Shown: positions 15,441 to 28,376, counted from the stretch's first letter. The stretch: DNA of 64,000 nucleotides from Curtobacterium pusillum (GCF_007673235.1 NZ_VDZH01000001.1:252474-316473); one strand, 5' to 3'. The notes: generated by a model not told the origin, from the letters alone. Made by a program: numbers and translations.

Positions 15441-17132
15441 GTGCCCACCCCGCCCCGCCTGAGCGACCTCGGCGGCTCGCCGGAGGTCGCGGCCGGAACG
15501 CTCCGGTCCCGCGGCCGACGGTTCGCCGAACTCCTCGCCATCGCCCGCCGTCACGAGCTCCTGCCGTTCCGCCGCCTCGACTTCTCGCACGACCCGGCGA
15601 CCTCCGCGCTCCGGACCAGCCAGGCCGACCACCTGCGCCGTGCCCTCGAGGAGGCGGGCGGCGGGTTCGTGAAGATGGGACAGCTGCTGTCGACGCGCGA
15701 CGACCTGCTCCCCGAGGAGTGGACCGAGGGCCTCGCGCACCTGCAACGGAGCGTCACCCCGGCCGACCCGGACGACGTCCGGGCGCTTCTCGAGCGCGAG
15801 CTCGGTGCTCCCGTGGACCAGGTGTTCGCCGCCTTCGACCCGGTCCCGGTCGCCGCGGCGTCGATCGCCCAGGTGCACCGCGCGCGGCTCGTGGACGGGA
15901 CGAGCGTCGCGGTGAAGGTGCAGCGGCCGGGGATCGACCGAGCGGTGCGTCGGGACGTCGACATCGCGCTCCGGGTGGTCCGGTTCATGTCCCGGCTCTC
16001 GACCGAGGCCCGTCAGGTCGGCGTGCAGGACGTCGCCGCGCAGTACGCCGACGACCTCGTGCGGCAGGTGGACTTCTCGTCGGAGCTCCGGAACCTCGTC
16101 ACGCTCCGGGCCGCCCAGGCCCGCAGCGCCCGCCCGGACGAGGTGCGGTTCCCCACCCCGTACCCCGACCTCTCCGGGCGTCGGGTGCTCGTGATGGAGT
16201 TCCTGGAGGGCGACACCCTGAGTGCCATCCGGTCGGAGCGGTCCGACCGTGACCTCGACGAGCCGATGCGTGCGATCCTGCGCGCGTTCCTCCGGCAGGT
16301 CGTGTTCGACGGGGTGTACCACGCCGACATGCACCCCGGGAACATCCTGCTGCTGCCGGACGGCCGACCCGGACTCATCGACTTCGGATCCGTCGGGCGG
16401 CTCGACCCCGGCCTCCGGGACACCGTGCAGCAGCTCCTCGCCGCGTACATCCAGGACGACACCGAAGCGATCGCCGACGCGGTGCTGCGGATGGCACCCG
16501 TCCGTGACGCCGAGGACGAACCCGACTTCCGTCGCGCCATCGCCCGTTTCGTCGCGGACGAGCTCGGGCCGGGTGCCCGCATCGGCGTGGAGACGGTGGA
16601 CGATGCCGTCGAGGTGTTCGGACGGTACCGGTTGAAGCCGCCGCCGGACTTCGTGGCCGCGGCCCGCGCCCTCGCGATCTTCGAGGGCACGCTCCGCACG
16701 CTCGCGCCGTCGTTCGACCTGCTCGACGAGTCCCGCGGCCTCGCCCGCGAGCAGATCCGCGACCAGCTCCGGCCCGGGAAGCTCCGGGACGTCGCGGTGC
16801 GCGAGCTGTTCGGGGTCGTGTCGGCCGCACGCCGTCTGCCCCGGCGCGTGGACCGGATCGGCGAGGCGATCGAGACCGGCAAGCTCTCGGTCAACATCCG
16901 GCTGTTCGCGGACCGACGGGACCGACGCACGCTGAACGGCGTCGTCCGCCGGGTCCTGCTCGTGCTGCTCGGTGCCGGGGCGGGCATCCTGGCGATCGTG
17001 TACCTGGCGTCACCGGCCCGGCCGACCGCCGTGATCTCCACGGGCGTCGCCGGTGCACTGCTCGGGGGAGCGGCGGTGGTGCTGCTCGGCTGGGCGGCGA
17101 TCGACTCGGTGCTGGCGCGGAAGCGCGAATGA
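15441..17132 (+). CDS. UbiB/ABC1/AarF-family atypical kinase
   Basis: About 563 residues. The family-specific KxGQ motif is in 'FVKMGQLLSTRDDLLPEEW'. Next come an Ala-rich nucleotide loop region ('PVAAASIAQVHRARL'), the invariant Lys in 'VAVKVQRPG', the catalytic 'HADMHPGNILLL' and 'LIDFGSVGRL' as the DFG equivalent. Two transmembrane helices end the protein (about 510-560), which anchor it as in other UbiB members. In other bacteria such proteins support quinone or lipid metabolism as ATPases; here there are no quinone genes beside it. The start is uncertain: GTG 15441 lies after GGGGGAG at long spacing, and an in-frame ATG exists at 15372. Confidence 0.88.
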   Translation: MPTPPRLSDLGGSPEVAAGTLRSRGRRFAELLAIARRHELLPFRRLDFSHDPATSALRTSQADHLRRALEEAGGGFVKMGQLLSTRDDLLPEEWTEGLAHLQRSVTPADPDDVRALLERELGAPVDQVFAAFDPVPVAAASIAQVHRARLVDGTSVAVKVQRPGIDRAVRRDVDIALRVVRFMSRLSTEARQVGVQDVAAQYADDLVRQVDFSSELRNLVTLRAAQARSARPDEVRFPTPYPDLSGRRVLVMEFLEGDTLSAIRSERSDRDLDEPMRAILRAFLRQVVFDGVYHADMHPGNILLLPDGRPGLIDFGSVGRLDPGLRDTVQQLLAAYIQDDTEAIADAVLRMAPVRDAEDEPDFRRAIARFVADELGPGARIGVETVDDAVEVFGRYRLKPPPDFVAAARALAIFEGTLRTLAPSFDLLDESRGLAREQIRDQLRPGKLRDVAVRELFGVVSAARRLPRRVDRIGEAIETGKLSVNIRLFADRRDRRTLNGVVRRVLLVLLGAGAGILAIVYLASPARPTAVISTGVAGALLGGAAVVLLGWAAIDSVLARKRE

Positions 17133-17141
17133 GCCGTCCGC

Positions 17142-17147
17142 TACACT
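17142..17147 (+). promoter_or_regulatory. Putative -10 (TACACT) for efp
   Basis: TACACT lies 60 bases before the efp ATG, just downstream of the UbiB-family gene. The leader includes a small GGGCG/CGCCC hairpin around TTCT. Confidence 0.45.
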
Positions 17148-17207
17148 CGTCCGGGGCGTTCTCGCCCGCAGACCTTCACAACACGACGAACGGGACATCG
17201 AACACTC

Positions 17208-17771
17208 ATGGCCAGTACCACTGACATCAAGAACGGCGCCGTTCTCATCATCGACGGGCAGCTCTGGTCGGTCGTCGAGTTCCAGCACGTCAAGCCGGGC
17301 AAGGGCGGTGCGTTCGTCCGCACCAAGCTCAAGAACGTCGTGTCGGGCAAGGTCGTCGACCGCACCTTCAACGCCGGCGCGAAGATCGACACCGCGGTCG
17401 TCGACCGTCGCGACTACCAGTACCTCTACGAGGACGGCGACTCGTACGTGTTCATGGACACCGACACGTACGACCAGATCCCGGTGTCGGCGACGGTCGT
17501 CGGGGACGCCAAGAACTTCCTGCTCGAGTCGGCGATGGTCACCATCGCGATGAACGAGGGCAACCCGCTGTACGTCGAGCTCCCGACGTCGATCGTGACC
17601 GAGGTCGAGACCGAGCCCGGCCTGCAGGGCGACCGCTCGTCCGGCGGCACCAAGGACGCGACGATCATCGCGACGGGTCACCGCATCCAGGTCCCGCTGT
17701 ACCTCGAGAGCGGCACCCTGGTGAAGATCGACACGCGCGACGGCAGCTTCCTCGGCCGCGTCAACTCCTAG
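17208..17771 (+). CDS. efp: Elongation factor P
   Basis: A 187-residue EF-P, which relieves ribosome stalling at proline runs. Three OB-like domains are implied by normal length; '[21 protein letters not shown]' begins the family and '[20 protein letters not shown]' with 'FLGRVNS' ends it. The tip loop reads [10 protein letters not shown] with Lys at residue 32. Actinobacterial EF-P proteins that work with an unmodified Lys were described with a PGKGP loop; the second Pro is Gly here. No modification enzyme gene is nearby. nusB follows after 11 bases, the usual pairing. Confidence 0.96.
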   Translation: MASTTDIKNGAVLIIDGQLWSVVEFQHVKPGKGGAFVRTKLKNVVSGKVVDRTFNAGAKIDTAVVDRRDYQYLYEDGDSYVFMDTDTYDQIPVSATVVGDAKNFLLESAMVTIAMNEGNPLYVELPTSIVTEVETEPGLQGDRSSGGTKDATIIATGHRIQVPLYLESGTLVKIDTRDGSFLGRVNS

Positions 17772-17782
17772 GCGCTGACCGT

Positions 17783-18259
17783 ATGAGTGCTCGTTCGAAG
17801 GCCCGCAAGCGCGCCCTCGACATGCTGTACGTGGCCGAGGTGCGGGAGCTGCCGATCTCGGACGTCCTCGCGACCGAGACCGTGCGGCACCTGGACCAGC
17901 CGGAGCGCGCCTCCAGCTGGGACTACGCACGACAGATCGTGACGGGTGTCGACGACGACCGCGCTGAGCTCGACAAGGTGATCGTCGAGCACGCGCAGGG
18001 CTGGTCGATCGCCCGGATGCCCGTGCTCGACCGGTGCATCCTGCGCATGGGCGTCTGGGAGCTCCGGTTCAACCCCGAGGTGCCCGACGCCGTCGCGATC
18101 GCCGAGGCCGTCGAACTCGCCCAGTCGCTCTCGACGGAGGAGTCCGCCGGGTTCGTCAACGGCGTGCTCGGAGCGGTCGCCGGCGGGCGTGCACCCGGCG
18201 AGAAGACGAGCGGTGCACCGTCCGGTCGGACGGTCGCAGAGGACCAGGAGTCCCGGTAG
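17783..18259 (+). CDS. nusB: Transcription antitermination protein NusB
   Basis: A 158-residue all-helical NusB that binds boxA RNA with S10 in rRNA antitermination. The arginine-rich N-terminus 'SARSKARKRALDMLYVAE' and the C-terminal blocks 'MPVLDRCILRMGVWEL' and 'STEESAGFVNGVLGAVA' are diagnostic. A short low-complexity tail of about 25 residues follows the fold. Its stop codon overlaps the candidate -10 of pyrR. Confidence 0.95.
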   Translation: MSARSKARKRALDMLYVAEVRELPISDVLATETVRHLDQPERASSWDYARQIVTGVDDDRAELDKVIVEHAQGWSIARMPVLDRCILRMGVWELRFNPEVPDAVAIAEAVELAQSLSTEESAGFVNGVLGAVAGGRAPGEKTSGAPSGRTVAEDQESR

Positions 18260-18262
18260 GGT
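18257..18262 (+). promoter_or_regulatory. Candidate -10 (TAGGGT) for the pyr operon
   Basis: TAGGGT overlaps the nusB stop. A start at about 18269 would give a leader of nearly 50 bases that contains the whole PyrR-loop-like hairpin. TTTAAT at 18280-18285 is an alternative -10, but it would remove the 5' half of the hairpin from the RNA. Confidence 0.4.
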
Positions 18263-18285
18263 TGACCACGTCAGCATCCTTTAAT

Positions 18286-18316
18286 GCCGTCCGGTGAGGC
18301 GGGGAAGGAGGTCGGC
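18286..18316 (+). promoter_or_regulatory. PyrR-binding-loop-like hairpin covering the pyrR ribosome binding site
   Basis: GCCG (18286-18289) pairs with CGGC (18313-18316), and CC (18291-18292) with GG (18310-18311). The apical loop reads GGTGAGGCGGGGAAGGA (18293-18309). This resembles the PyrR-binding consensus (GAGAGGCU followed by G-AAGG). The loop contains the AAGGAGG Shine-Dalgarno. In mycobacteria PyrR was shown to repress translation through such a hairpin; the same mechanism here is inference from the match. Confidence 0.55.
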
Positions 18317-18916
18317 GTGGGAACCAGAACGGTTCTGCAGCACCCCGACATCACGCGTGCTCTGACACGCATCGCGCACGAGATCCTCGAGGCCAACCAC
18401 GGCGCCTCGGACCTCGTGCTCCTGGGCATCCCGACACGGGGTGCCGTCCTGGCCGAGCGGCTCGACCGCATCCTGTCGGACATCGAACCCGAGTGGACGA
18501 GCGAACCCGCGGACGCGTCGACGCCCGGCCCGTCGCACCGCGTCGGCACGCTCGACGTCACGATGCACCGTGACGACCTCGGGCACGGCATCGGGCGGGC
18601 ACCGCACCGGACGACCATCCCCGCGAGCGGCATCGACGGCAGGGTCGTCGTGCTCGTCGACGACGTCCTGTACTCCGGCCGCACGGTCCGGGCGGCGCTC
18701 GACGCGCTGCAGGGGATCGGCCGCCCGCGTGCGGTCCGGCTCGCGGTCCTGGTCGACCGCGGGCACCGCGAGCTCCCGATCCGTGCAGACCACGTCGGCA
18801 AGAACCTGCCGACGGCGTCCGACGAGCGGGTCACGCTCCGCCTGACCGAGACCGACGGCACCGACGAGGTCGTCATCGAACAGAGCGAGACGCAGCGCGA
18901 CGGGGGGATCGCGTGA
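18317..18916 (+). CDS. pyrR: Bifunctional pyr operon regulator / uracil phosphoribosyltransferase PyrR
   Basis: A 199-residue PRTase-fold RNA-binding regulator. '[13 protein letters not shown]' and '[17 protein letters not shown]' begin the family, and the PRPP-binding motif is [19 protein letters not shown]. '[20 protein letters not shown]' and 'VGKNLPT' complete it. GTG 18317 is chosen because AAGGAGG ends 5 bases upstream and the protein then begins [12 protein letters not shown] like homologues. The in-frame ATG at 18284 would place the ribosome binding site inside the gene. It overlaps pyrB by 4 bases and heads the pyrimidine operon. Confidence 0.95.
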   Translation: MGTRTVLQHPDITRALTRIAHEILEANHGASDLVLLGIPTRGAVLAERLDRILSDIEPEWTSEPADASTPGPSHRVGTLDVTMHRDDLGHGIGRAPHRTTIPASGIDGRVVVLVDDVLYSGRTVRAALDALQGIGRPRAVRLAVLVDRGHRELPIRADHVGKNLPTASDERVTLRLTETDGTDEVVIEQSETQRDGGIA

Positions 18917-19884
18917 AGCACCTCCTCTCCACCGCCGATCTCTCCCGCGCCGAGGCGATCCACATCCTCGACGTCGCCGAGGAGATGGCCGAGGTCAACA
19001 CCCGCGAGGTCCGCAAGCTCCCGGCACTCCGCGGCAAGACGGTCGTGAACCTCTTCTTCGAGGACTCCACGCGCACCCGGATCTCGTTCGAGGCCGCCGC
19101 GAAGCGACTCTCCGCCGACGTCCTGAACTTCGCCGCGAAGGGCTCGAGCGTCTCGAAGGGCGAATCCCTCAAGGACACCGTGCAGACCCTCGGCGCCATG
19201 GGCATCGACGGCATCGTCATGCGGCACGGCGCGTCCGGGGCGCCCCGCGTCCTCGCCGACGCCGACTGGATCGACGTCCCCGTGGTCAACGCGGGCGACG
19301 GCACGCACGAGCACCCCACGCAGGCGCTGCTCGACGCGTTCACGATGCGCCGTCGCCTGCACGGTGCCGGCAGCCGCGGCCAGGGCCTCGACGGCGTGCG
19401 CGTGCTCATCGTCGGCGACGTCCTGCACAGCCGCGTCGCACGGAGCAACGCGTGGCTCCTCCGGACCCTCGGCGCGAACGTGACGTTCGCCGCGCCGCCG
19501 ACGCTGCTGCCCGCGACCACGACGCCGTTCGGGGCCGCGGTGCACCACGACCTCGACGTCGCCCTCGCCGAGGACCCGGACGTCGTGATGACGCTCCGCA
19601 TCCAGCAGGAGCGGATGAACGACGCCTTCTTCCCGAACCCGCGGGAGTACACCCGGCACTGGGGGCTCACGGCGAGTCGATTCGCTCGGCTGGACGAGCG
19701 CACCCTGATCATGCACCCCGGTCCGATGAACCGCGGCCTCGAGATCGCCGGCGTCGCCGCCGACGACCCGCGCTCGACGGTCGTCGAGCAGGTCGAGAAC
19801 GGCGTGTCGGTCCGGATGGCCGTGCTCTACCTGGCCCTCACCGGGTCCGAACCGAACGCAGCAACGAAGGAGACCGTCGCATGA
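18913..19884 (+). CDS. pyrB: Aspartate carbamoyltransferase catalytic subunit
   Basis: A 323-residue enzyme joining carbamoyl phosphate and aspartate. Key motifs are [13 protein letters not shown] for carbamoyl phosphate, '[17 protein letters not shown]', and '[12 protein letters not shown]' for the aspartate side. No regulatory PyrI gene is present in the operon, which is normal for this lineage. GTG start in the 4-base overlap with pyrR. Confidence 0.97.
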   Translation: MKHLLSTADLSRAEAIHILDVAEEMAEVNTREVRKLPALRGKTVVNLFFEDSTRTRISFEAAAKRLSADVLNFAAKGSSVSKGESLKDTVQTLGAMGIDGIVMRHGASGAPRVLADADWIDVPVVNAGDGTHEHPTQALLDAFTMRRRLHGAGSRGQGLDGVRVLIVGDVLHSRVARSNAWLLRTLGANVTFAAPPTLLPATTTPFGAAVHHDLDVALAEDPDVVMTLRIQQERMNDAFFPNPREYTRHWGLTASRFARLDERTLIMHPGPMNRGLEIAGVAADDPRSTVVEQVENGVSVRMAVLYLALTGSEPNAATKETVA

Positions 19885-21239
19885 CCGCCCACCTCATCCG
19901 CGGCGCGCAGCTGGTCGACGGCACGCGTGCCGACATCCGTCTGGAGGCGCGGCGCATCACCGCGGTCGGGTCCGGTCTCGACGCGGCCGGCGCCACGGTC
20001 GTCGACGCGGACGGGCTGATCGCCCTGCCCGGTCTCGTGGACCTCCACACCCACCTGCGCGAGCCCGGCTTCGAGGAGTCGGAGACGGTGCTCACCGGCT
20101 CGCGTGCCGCGGCCGCCGGCGGCTTCACCGCCGTGAACGCGATGGCGAACTCGTCGCCGGTGGCCGACACGGCCGGCGTCGTCGAGCAGGTGCAGGCGCT
20201 CGGTGACGACGCCGGGTACGTCACGGTCCGCCCGATCGGCGCGGTCTCGCAGGGACTGCAGGGGACGCACCTGTCCGAGATCGGTGCGATGGCGACGAGC
20301 CGGGCGAGGGTCCGGGTGTTCTCGGACGACGGCTCGTGCGTGTCCGACCCGCTCCTGATGCGTCGGGCGCTCGAGTACATCAAGGGCTTCGGCGGCGTGC
20401 TCGCGCAGCACGCGCAGGAGCCGAGGCTGACGATCGGCGCGCAGATGAACGAGGGCCGTCTGTCGTCGGAGCTCGGGCTCGCGGGTTGGCCGGCCGTCGC
20501 GGAAGAGGCGATCATCGCCCGCGACGTGCTGCTCGCCGACCACGTCGGAGCACGACTGCACGTCTGCCACGTCTCGACCGCCGGCAGCGTCGAGGTGATC
20601 CGCTGGGCGAAGTCCCGCGGCATCGACGTCACGGCCGAGGTCACCCCGCACCACCTCGTCCTGACCGAGGACCTCATCGCCGGACACGACGGCGCCCCGG
20701 GGTACGACGCCCGCTACAAGGTCAACCCGCCGCTGCGCTCCCGCGAGGACGTCGACGCGCTCCGGGCCGCCCTGGCCGACGGCACGATCGACATCGTCGC
20801 GACGGACCACGCCCCGCACACCGCCGAGGCGAAGTGCTGCGAGTGGCCGGCGGCGGCGAACGGCATGGTCGGCCTCGAGTCGGCGCTGAGCGTGGTGCAC
20901 GCGGCCGTGGTCGACAGCGGCCAGCTCGACTGGGCCGACGTCGCCCGCGTGCTGTCCGAGGCGCCCGCGCGGATCGGGCAGGTCGAGGGCCACGGGCAGC
21001 GCATCGCCGAGGGCGCCCCCGCCGAGATCACGCTCTACGACCCGTCGGTGCGCCGGGAGTTCGCGGTCACCGACCTCGCCGGCCAGTCGCAGAACTCGCC
21101 GTACCTCGGCATGCAGCTGCCCGGCCGCGTCGTCGCGACCTTCCACCACGGGTACCCCACGGTCCTGGCGGGGGAACTCGTCGACGCCGAGACGATCGCC
21201 GGGCACGCCCGCGCGACCCGGACGGCGGCGACCGCATGA
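19881..21239 (+). CDS. pyrC: Dihydroorotase
   Basis: A 452-residue amidohydrolase closing carbamoyl aspartate to dihydroorotate. Metal ligands are visible in '[18 protein letters not shown]', then the conserved His residues in '[10 protein letters not shown]' and 'VTPHHLVL', and the Asp in '[10 protein letters not shown]'. It belongs to the class I type I group. ATG 19881 shares 4 bases with the pyrB stop. It overlaps the next membrane protein by 4 bases. Confidence 0.97.
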   Translation: MTAHLIRGAQLVDGTRADIRLEARRITAVGSGLDAAGATVVDADGLIALPGLVDLHTHLREPGFEESETVLTGSRAAAAGGFTAVNAMANSSPVADTAGVVEQVQALGDDAGYVTVRPIGAVSQGLQGTHLSEIGAMATSRARVRVFSDDGSCVSDPLLMRRALEYIKGFGGVLAQHAQEPRLTIGAQMNEGRLSSELGLAGWPAVAEEAIIARDVLLADHVGARLHVCHVSTAGSVEVIRWAKSRGIDVTAEVTPHHLVLTEDLIAGHDGAPGYDARYKVNPPLRSREDVDALRAALADGTIDIVATDHAPHTAEAKCCEWPAAANGMVGLESALSVVHAAVVDSGQLDWADVARVLSEAPARIGQVEGHGQRIAEGAPAEITLYDPSVRREFAVTDLAGQSQNSPYLGMQLPGRVVATFHHGYPTVLAGELVDAETIAGHARATRTAATA

Positions 21240-21778
21240 GCGGTGATGCGCTGCGCTGGCTCGAAGGCGGGATCATCCTCGCCCTCGTCGTCGCGCTGTT
21301 CGTCGCCATGGCGCGCACCTGGCGGACGCGGGCCAGGAAGCAGGCGGAAGCCGTGCCTCCAGTCGGTGTCCCGGCCGACCTGTCACCGGCGGCCGGTGCG
21401 TGGGACGGGTTCACCGTCGCGACGACCCGCGCCGATCAGCCGCTCGAACGGATCACGGCGGGCGGTCTCGGCTTCCGGGGCCGCGGCGGCGTGACCGTCC
21501 ACGACACCGGCGTGGTGCTGCACCACGCCGGCACCCCCGACCGGTGGATCGCAGCCGACGCCGTCCGTGGCGCCGACCGCGCCACGTGGGCCATCGACCG
21601 TGTGGTCGAGCCCGGGGGACTGGTCCGTCTGCGATGGACGGCGACCGGCGCCGCAGGTGCGACGGACCTCGACACCTACTTCCGGTTCCCGGAGGGCGAC
21701 GCAGCAGCGCTCGTCGCCCTGCAGGGACTGTCGACGAAGCACGAACACCCGCACACCGCGGGCGAAGGGACGAACTGA
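21236..21778 (+). CDS. Membrane-anchored PH-like protein inside the pyrimidine operon
   Basis: A 180-residue protein. One transmembrane helix spans about residues 11-27 ([15 protein letters not shown]), followed by a basic stop-transfer (RTWRTRARK) and a soluble domain of about 120 residues with several short beta strands. The domain pattern ([20 protein letters not shown], then a Trp-ending strand) suggests a PH-like fold. It overlaps pyrC by 4 bases and carA by 1 base, so it is made in step with them. Similar unnamed proteins occur between pyrC and carA in other actinobacteria. Function unknown. Confidence 0.75.
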   Translation: MSGDALRWLEGGIILALVVALFVAMARTWRTRARKQAEAVPPVGVPADLSPAAGAWDGFTVATTRADQPLERITAGGLGFRGRGGVTVHDTGVVLHHAGTPDRWIAADAVRGADRATWAIDRVVEPGGLVRLRWTATGAAGATDLDTYFRFPEGDAAALVALQGLSTKHEHPHTAGEGTN

Positions 21779-22976
21779 TGACACGCGAACGGGCCGTACT
21801 GGTCCTCGAGGACGGCACCCGGTACGACGGCTGGGCCTACGGCGCCCGCGGGCGCACGCTCGGCGAGGTGGTCTTCGCGACCGGCATGACCGGGTACCAG
21901 GAGACGCTCACCGACCCCTCGTACGCCGGGCAGATCGTGGTGCAGACCGCGCCGCACATCGGCAACACGGGTGTGAACGACGAGGACCCCGAGTCCCGTC
22001 GCATCTGGGTCGCCGGCTACGTCGTGCGCGACCCCAGCCGCGTCGTGTCGAACCACCGTGCGAACGCGTCGCTCGACGAGCACCTCGTGCGTGACGGCAT
22101 CGTCGGCATCTCCGGCATCGACACCCGGGCGCTCACCCGCCGGATCCGCGACGCCGGCGCCATGAAGGGCGGCCTGTTCAGCGGTGCCGACGCGGCGCTG
22201 TCCGAGTCGGAGCAGCTGGACGCGGTCCGCGGGCAGGCGACGATGGCGGGCGCGAGCTTCTCGTCGATCGTGTCGACACCCGAGACCTACGTGGTCCCCG
22301 CGGTCGGCGAGCAGATCGGCCGGCTGGCCGTGCTCGACCTCGGCGTGAAGGCCTCCACCACGCGCTACCTCGCCCAGCGCGGCTTCGAGGTGCACGTCGT
22401 GCCGCAGGACATCACCGCGGCTTCGCTGGAGGAGCTCGCGCCGGACGCGCTGTTCTACTCGAACGGCCCCGGTGACCCCGCGGCATCCGACGCCCAGGTC
22501 GAGCTGCTGCAGGCGAGCCTGAAGACCGGACGCCCGTTCTTCGGCATCTGCTTCGGCAACCAGCTGCTCGGCCGTGCGCTCGGCTTCGGCACCTACAAGC
22601 TGCCGTTCGGGCACCGCGGCATCAACCAGCCGGTGCTCGACACGACCACGGGCAAGGTCGAGATCACGAGCCAGAACCACGGCTTCGCGGTCGACGCGCC
22701 CCTCGGCGAGGTCCTCGAGTCGCCGGCCGGCTTCGGTCGCGTCGAGGTCTCGCACTACTCCCTGAACGACAACGTCGTCGAGGGCCTCCGCGCGCTCGAC
22801 GTGCCCGCGTTCAGCGTGCAGTACCACCCGGAGGCGGCGGCCGGTCCGCACGACTCCATGTACCTCTTCGATCGGTTCGCGGACCTGGTGCGCGCGCGTC
22901 GTGACGGGGAGCCGCTCGACGCGGCCACCGCCGACGCCACGACCCCCGCAGCAGACATCACCAAGGAAGCGAACTG

Positions 22977-22977
<1 letters not shown>
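21778..22977 (+). CDS. carA: Carbamoyl-phosphate synthase small subunit
   Basis: A 399-residue glutaminase subunit that passes ammonia to CarB. The N-terminal domain has '[18 protein letters not shown]' and '[15 protein letters not shown]'. The class I amidotransferase domain has the nucleophile Cys in '[15 protein letters not shown]', and the His-x-Glu pair in '[14 protein letters not shown]'. A C-terminal Ala/Thr/Asp tail of about 20 residues is unusual but short. It starts in a TGATG overlap and ends in another with carB. Confidence 0.97.
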
Positions 22978-26251
<3,274 letters not shown>

Positions 26252-26255
<4 letters not shown>

Positions 26256-27139
26256 GCACCACGACCCTGACTGGAGGCCCGGCCTCCTTCGGCGTCCGGC
26301 TCGCGTCCGCCATCGGGTCGCGTTCCGCCCTCTGCGTCGGCATCGATCCCCACGCCGCCACCCTGGCGGCGTGGGGGCTCGGCCGCGACGAGCAGGGCCT
26401 GACCGCGTTCGGCGCGACCCTGGTCGACGCGGCCGCCGGCCGCGCCGCGGTCGTGAAGCCGCAGATCGCCTTCTTCGAGGCGGCGGGGGTCGCAGGTTAC
26501 CGAGCGCTCGACGCGACGATCCGTCGGGCACGCGATGCGGGCCTCCTGGTCGTCGCCGACGTCAAGCGGGGCGACATCGGCTCGACGGGGGACGACTACG
26601 CGCTCGCGTGGCTGGACCGCGACGGGCCGTTCGCGGCCGACGCGATGACGGTCTCCCCGTACCTCGGGTACGGCTCCCTCGCGGGGACGGTCGAGGTCGC
26701 GCGCCGGAACGGTGCCGGCGTCTTCGTGCTGGCCGCGACGAGCAACCCGGAGGCCCGCGTGCTGCAGACCGCCGTGCTCGCCGAGGGACCTCGTTCGGGG
26801 CGGAGCGTCGCGGCCGGTATCGTCTTGGACGTGGCAGACGACAACCGGGCCGGCGGCGACCAGCCCCTCGGGGACGTCGGGCTCGTGCTCGGCGCCACCC
26901 TCGACCTCGACGACTTCGGCATCGACGCGGACACCATCGGCACGTCGCCGATCCTCGCTCCGGGTTTCGGTGCCCAGGGTGCCCGCATCGAGGACCTCCG
27001 TGCGCTGTACGGCGCGCGAGCGGAGCAGGTGCTCGTGAGCGAGTCCCGCGGCCTGCTCTCCGACGGACCCGACGGCGTGGCGGCCCTCGTCGCCGACCGC
27101 GCCGACCGCATCCGCGCCGCGCTGGGGGCGGCCGCATGA
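26252..27139 (+). CDS. pyrF: Orotidine 5'-phosphate decarboxylase, type 2
   Basis: A 295-residue decarboxylase making UMP. The actinobacterial type 2 pattern is '[18 protein letters not shown]', '[13 protein letters not shown]', and the catalytic '[17 protein letters not shown]' with Asp-Lys-Asp. '[12 protein letters not shown]' and '[10 protein letters not shown]' close the barrel. GTG start in a 4-base overlap with carB and 4-base overlap with the next gene. Length is normal for type 2. Confidence 0.95.
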
Positions 27140-28050
27140 CGTCGGACCGCGACGACCTCCCCGCCCACCGGAACCCGCCGGAGGTCGACCGTGTCGCCGC
27201 TGCGGCGGCCGCGGTGGCGGCACGACGCGCCCGGGCCGCGGTGAAGGCCGCCGTCGCCTCGGGGGAGCGGTCGGCGCTCGACGTCGCCCGCACCGCGTGG
27301 TCGGACGCCGAGGCCCCGGCGGAGAAGTCCCTGCGGGTCCGCGACCTGCTGACGAGCCTGCCCGGCATCGGTCCCGCGCGGGCCGAGTCGATCATGGGGG
27401 ACCTGCGGATCGCGCCGTCGAAGCGCCTCGGCGGCCTCGGCACCCGGCAGCGTTCGGAGCTCGCCGAGTGGCTCGCGGCCCGCGGTCGGAAGCGCGGTTC
27501 CTCGAAGCTCGTCGTCCTCGCCGGGCCCACCGCGGTCGGCAAGGGCACCGTGAGCGCGTACATCCGGGAGCAGTACCCCGACGTCAACCTCAGCGTCTCG
27601 GCGACCACCCGCAAGCCCCGCCCGGGCGAGGTCGACGGGGTGCACTACTACTTCGTGGACGACGCCGAGTTCGATCGGATGGTCCGCGACCGCGAGCTGC
27701 TCGAGTGGGCGACGGTGCACAACTCGTACCGGTACGGCACACCCCGCCCGCCGATCGACCGCGCGCTGGACGCCGGCGACAAGGTGATGCTCGAGATCGA
27801 CCTGCAGGGCGCCCGGCAGGTGCGCGACGCCATGCCAGAGGCCGTCCTCGTCTTCCTGCTGCCCCCGTCGTGGGAGGAACTCGTCCGCCGACTGATCGGT
27901 CGTGGCACCGAATCGGCCGAGGAGCAGGCCCGCCGGCTCGACACCGCGAAGGTCGAACTCGCCGCCCAGGACGAGTTCGACGTGCGCATCGTGAACTCCG
28001 ATGTCGGCACTGCGGCACGCGAGGTCGTAGACTTGTTCACTGCGCCCTAG
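27136..28050 (+). CDS. gmk: Fusion of actinobacterial integration host factor (mIHF-like) and guanylate kinase
   Basis: A 304-residue protein with two recognisable parts. Residues about 20-117 look like mIHF: a basic alanine-rich helix, then the helix-two-turn-helix DNA contact '[13 protein letters not shown]' (75-87) and '[11 protein letters not shown]'. From about 124 to the end it is guanylate kinase: P-loop GPTAVGKG at 130-137, '[21 protein letters not shown]', 'NSYRYGTP', 'DLQGARQVR'. In many actinobacteria mihF is a separate gene just before gmk. Here no stop or start separates them, and the reading frame is continuous. ATG 27136 overlaps pyrF by 4 bases. The kinase makes GDP; the IHF part would bind DNA. 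Confidence 0.92.
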   Translation: MTSDRDDLPAHRNPPEVDRVAAAAAAVAARRARAAVKAAVASGERSALDVARTAWSDAEAPAEKSLRVRDLLTSLPGIGPARAESIMGDLRIAPSKRLGGLGTRQRSELAEWLAARGRKRGSSKLVVLAGPTAVGKGTVSAYIREQYPDVNLSVSATTRKPRPGEVDGVHYYFVDDAEFDRMVRDRELLEWATVHNSYRYGTPRPPIDRALDAGDKVMLEIDLQGARQVRDAMPEAVLVFLLPPSWEELVRRLIGRGTESAEEQARRLDTAKVELAAQDEFDVRIVNSDVGTAAREVVDLFTAP

Positions 28051-28107
28051 CCGGGCGCGCCTGCGCCCCGCCGGGTGCGACCGATCTTTCCGTCGACAGG
28101 AGACACC

Positions 28108-28371
28108 ATGGCCAACCCCCAGGGCATCATCGACCCGCCCATCGACGACCTGCTCGCCAAGGTGGAGTCGAAGTACGCGCTCGTCATCTTCGCCTCGAAG
28201 CGCGCGCGGCAGATCAACGACTACTACGCCGACCTGCACGAGGGCTCGCTCTTCGACAACGTCGGCCCGCTCGTCGACTCGACGATCGACGACAAGCCGC
28301 TGTCCGTCGCTCTGCACGAGATCAACGAGGACAAGCTCACCGTCACCAAGCAGCAGCAGCCCGCCGACTGA
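28108..28371 (+). CDS. rpoZ: RNA polymerase omega subunit
   Basis: An 87-residue omega protein that helps assemble RNA polymerase. '[22 protein letters not shown]' and the '[17 protein letters not shown]' helix are the conserved core contacting beta prime, and '[16 protein letters not shown]' ends it. The ATG follows ACAGGAGACACC. An in-frame earlier ATG (28075) lies upstream of that ribosome binding site and is rejected. TAGACT at 28028-28033, inside the end of gmk, could be an extra promoter. It is the usual gmk-rpoZ-metK order. Confidence 0.95.
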   Translation: MANPQGIIDPPIDDLLAKVESKYALVIFASKRARQINDYYADLHEGSLFDNVGPLVDSTIDDKPLSVALHEINEDKLTVTKQQQPAD

Positions 28372-28376
28372 TCGCG

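Noticed and set aside
15340..16334. Long minus-strand frame extending from the small hypothetical genes across the UbiB-family gene
   Set aside because: Only the last 60 codons look coding, with a ribosome binding site and coupling. The rest is antisense to a conserved kinase.
18280..18285. TTTAAT as the main pyr operon -10
   Set aside because: It is a fair hexamer, but a start about 7 bases later would delete the 5' arm of the PyrR-like hairpin, and TTGACC upstream is only 12 bases away. TAGGGT fits the window's other promoters better.
28372..28376. SAM riboswitch before metK
   Set aside because: Only five bases separate rpoZ and metK, so there is no room for one, and nothing similar is seen before rpoZ.
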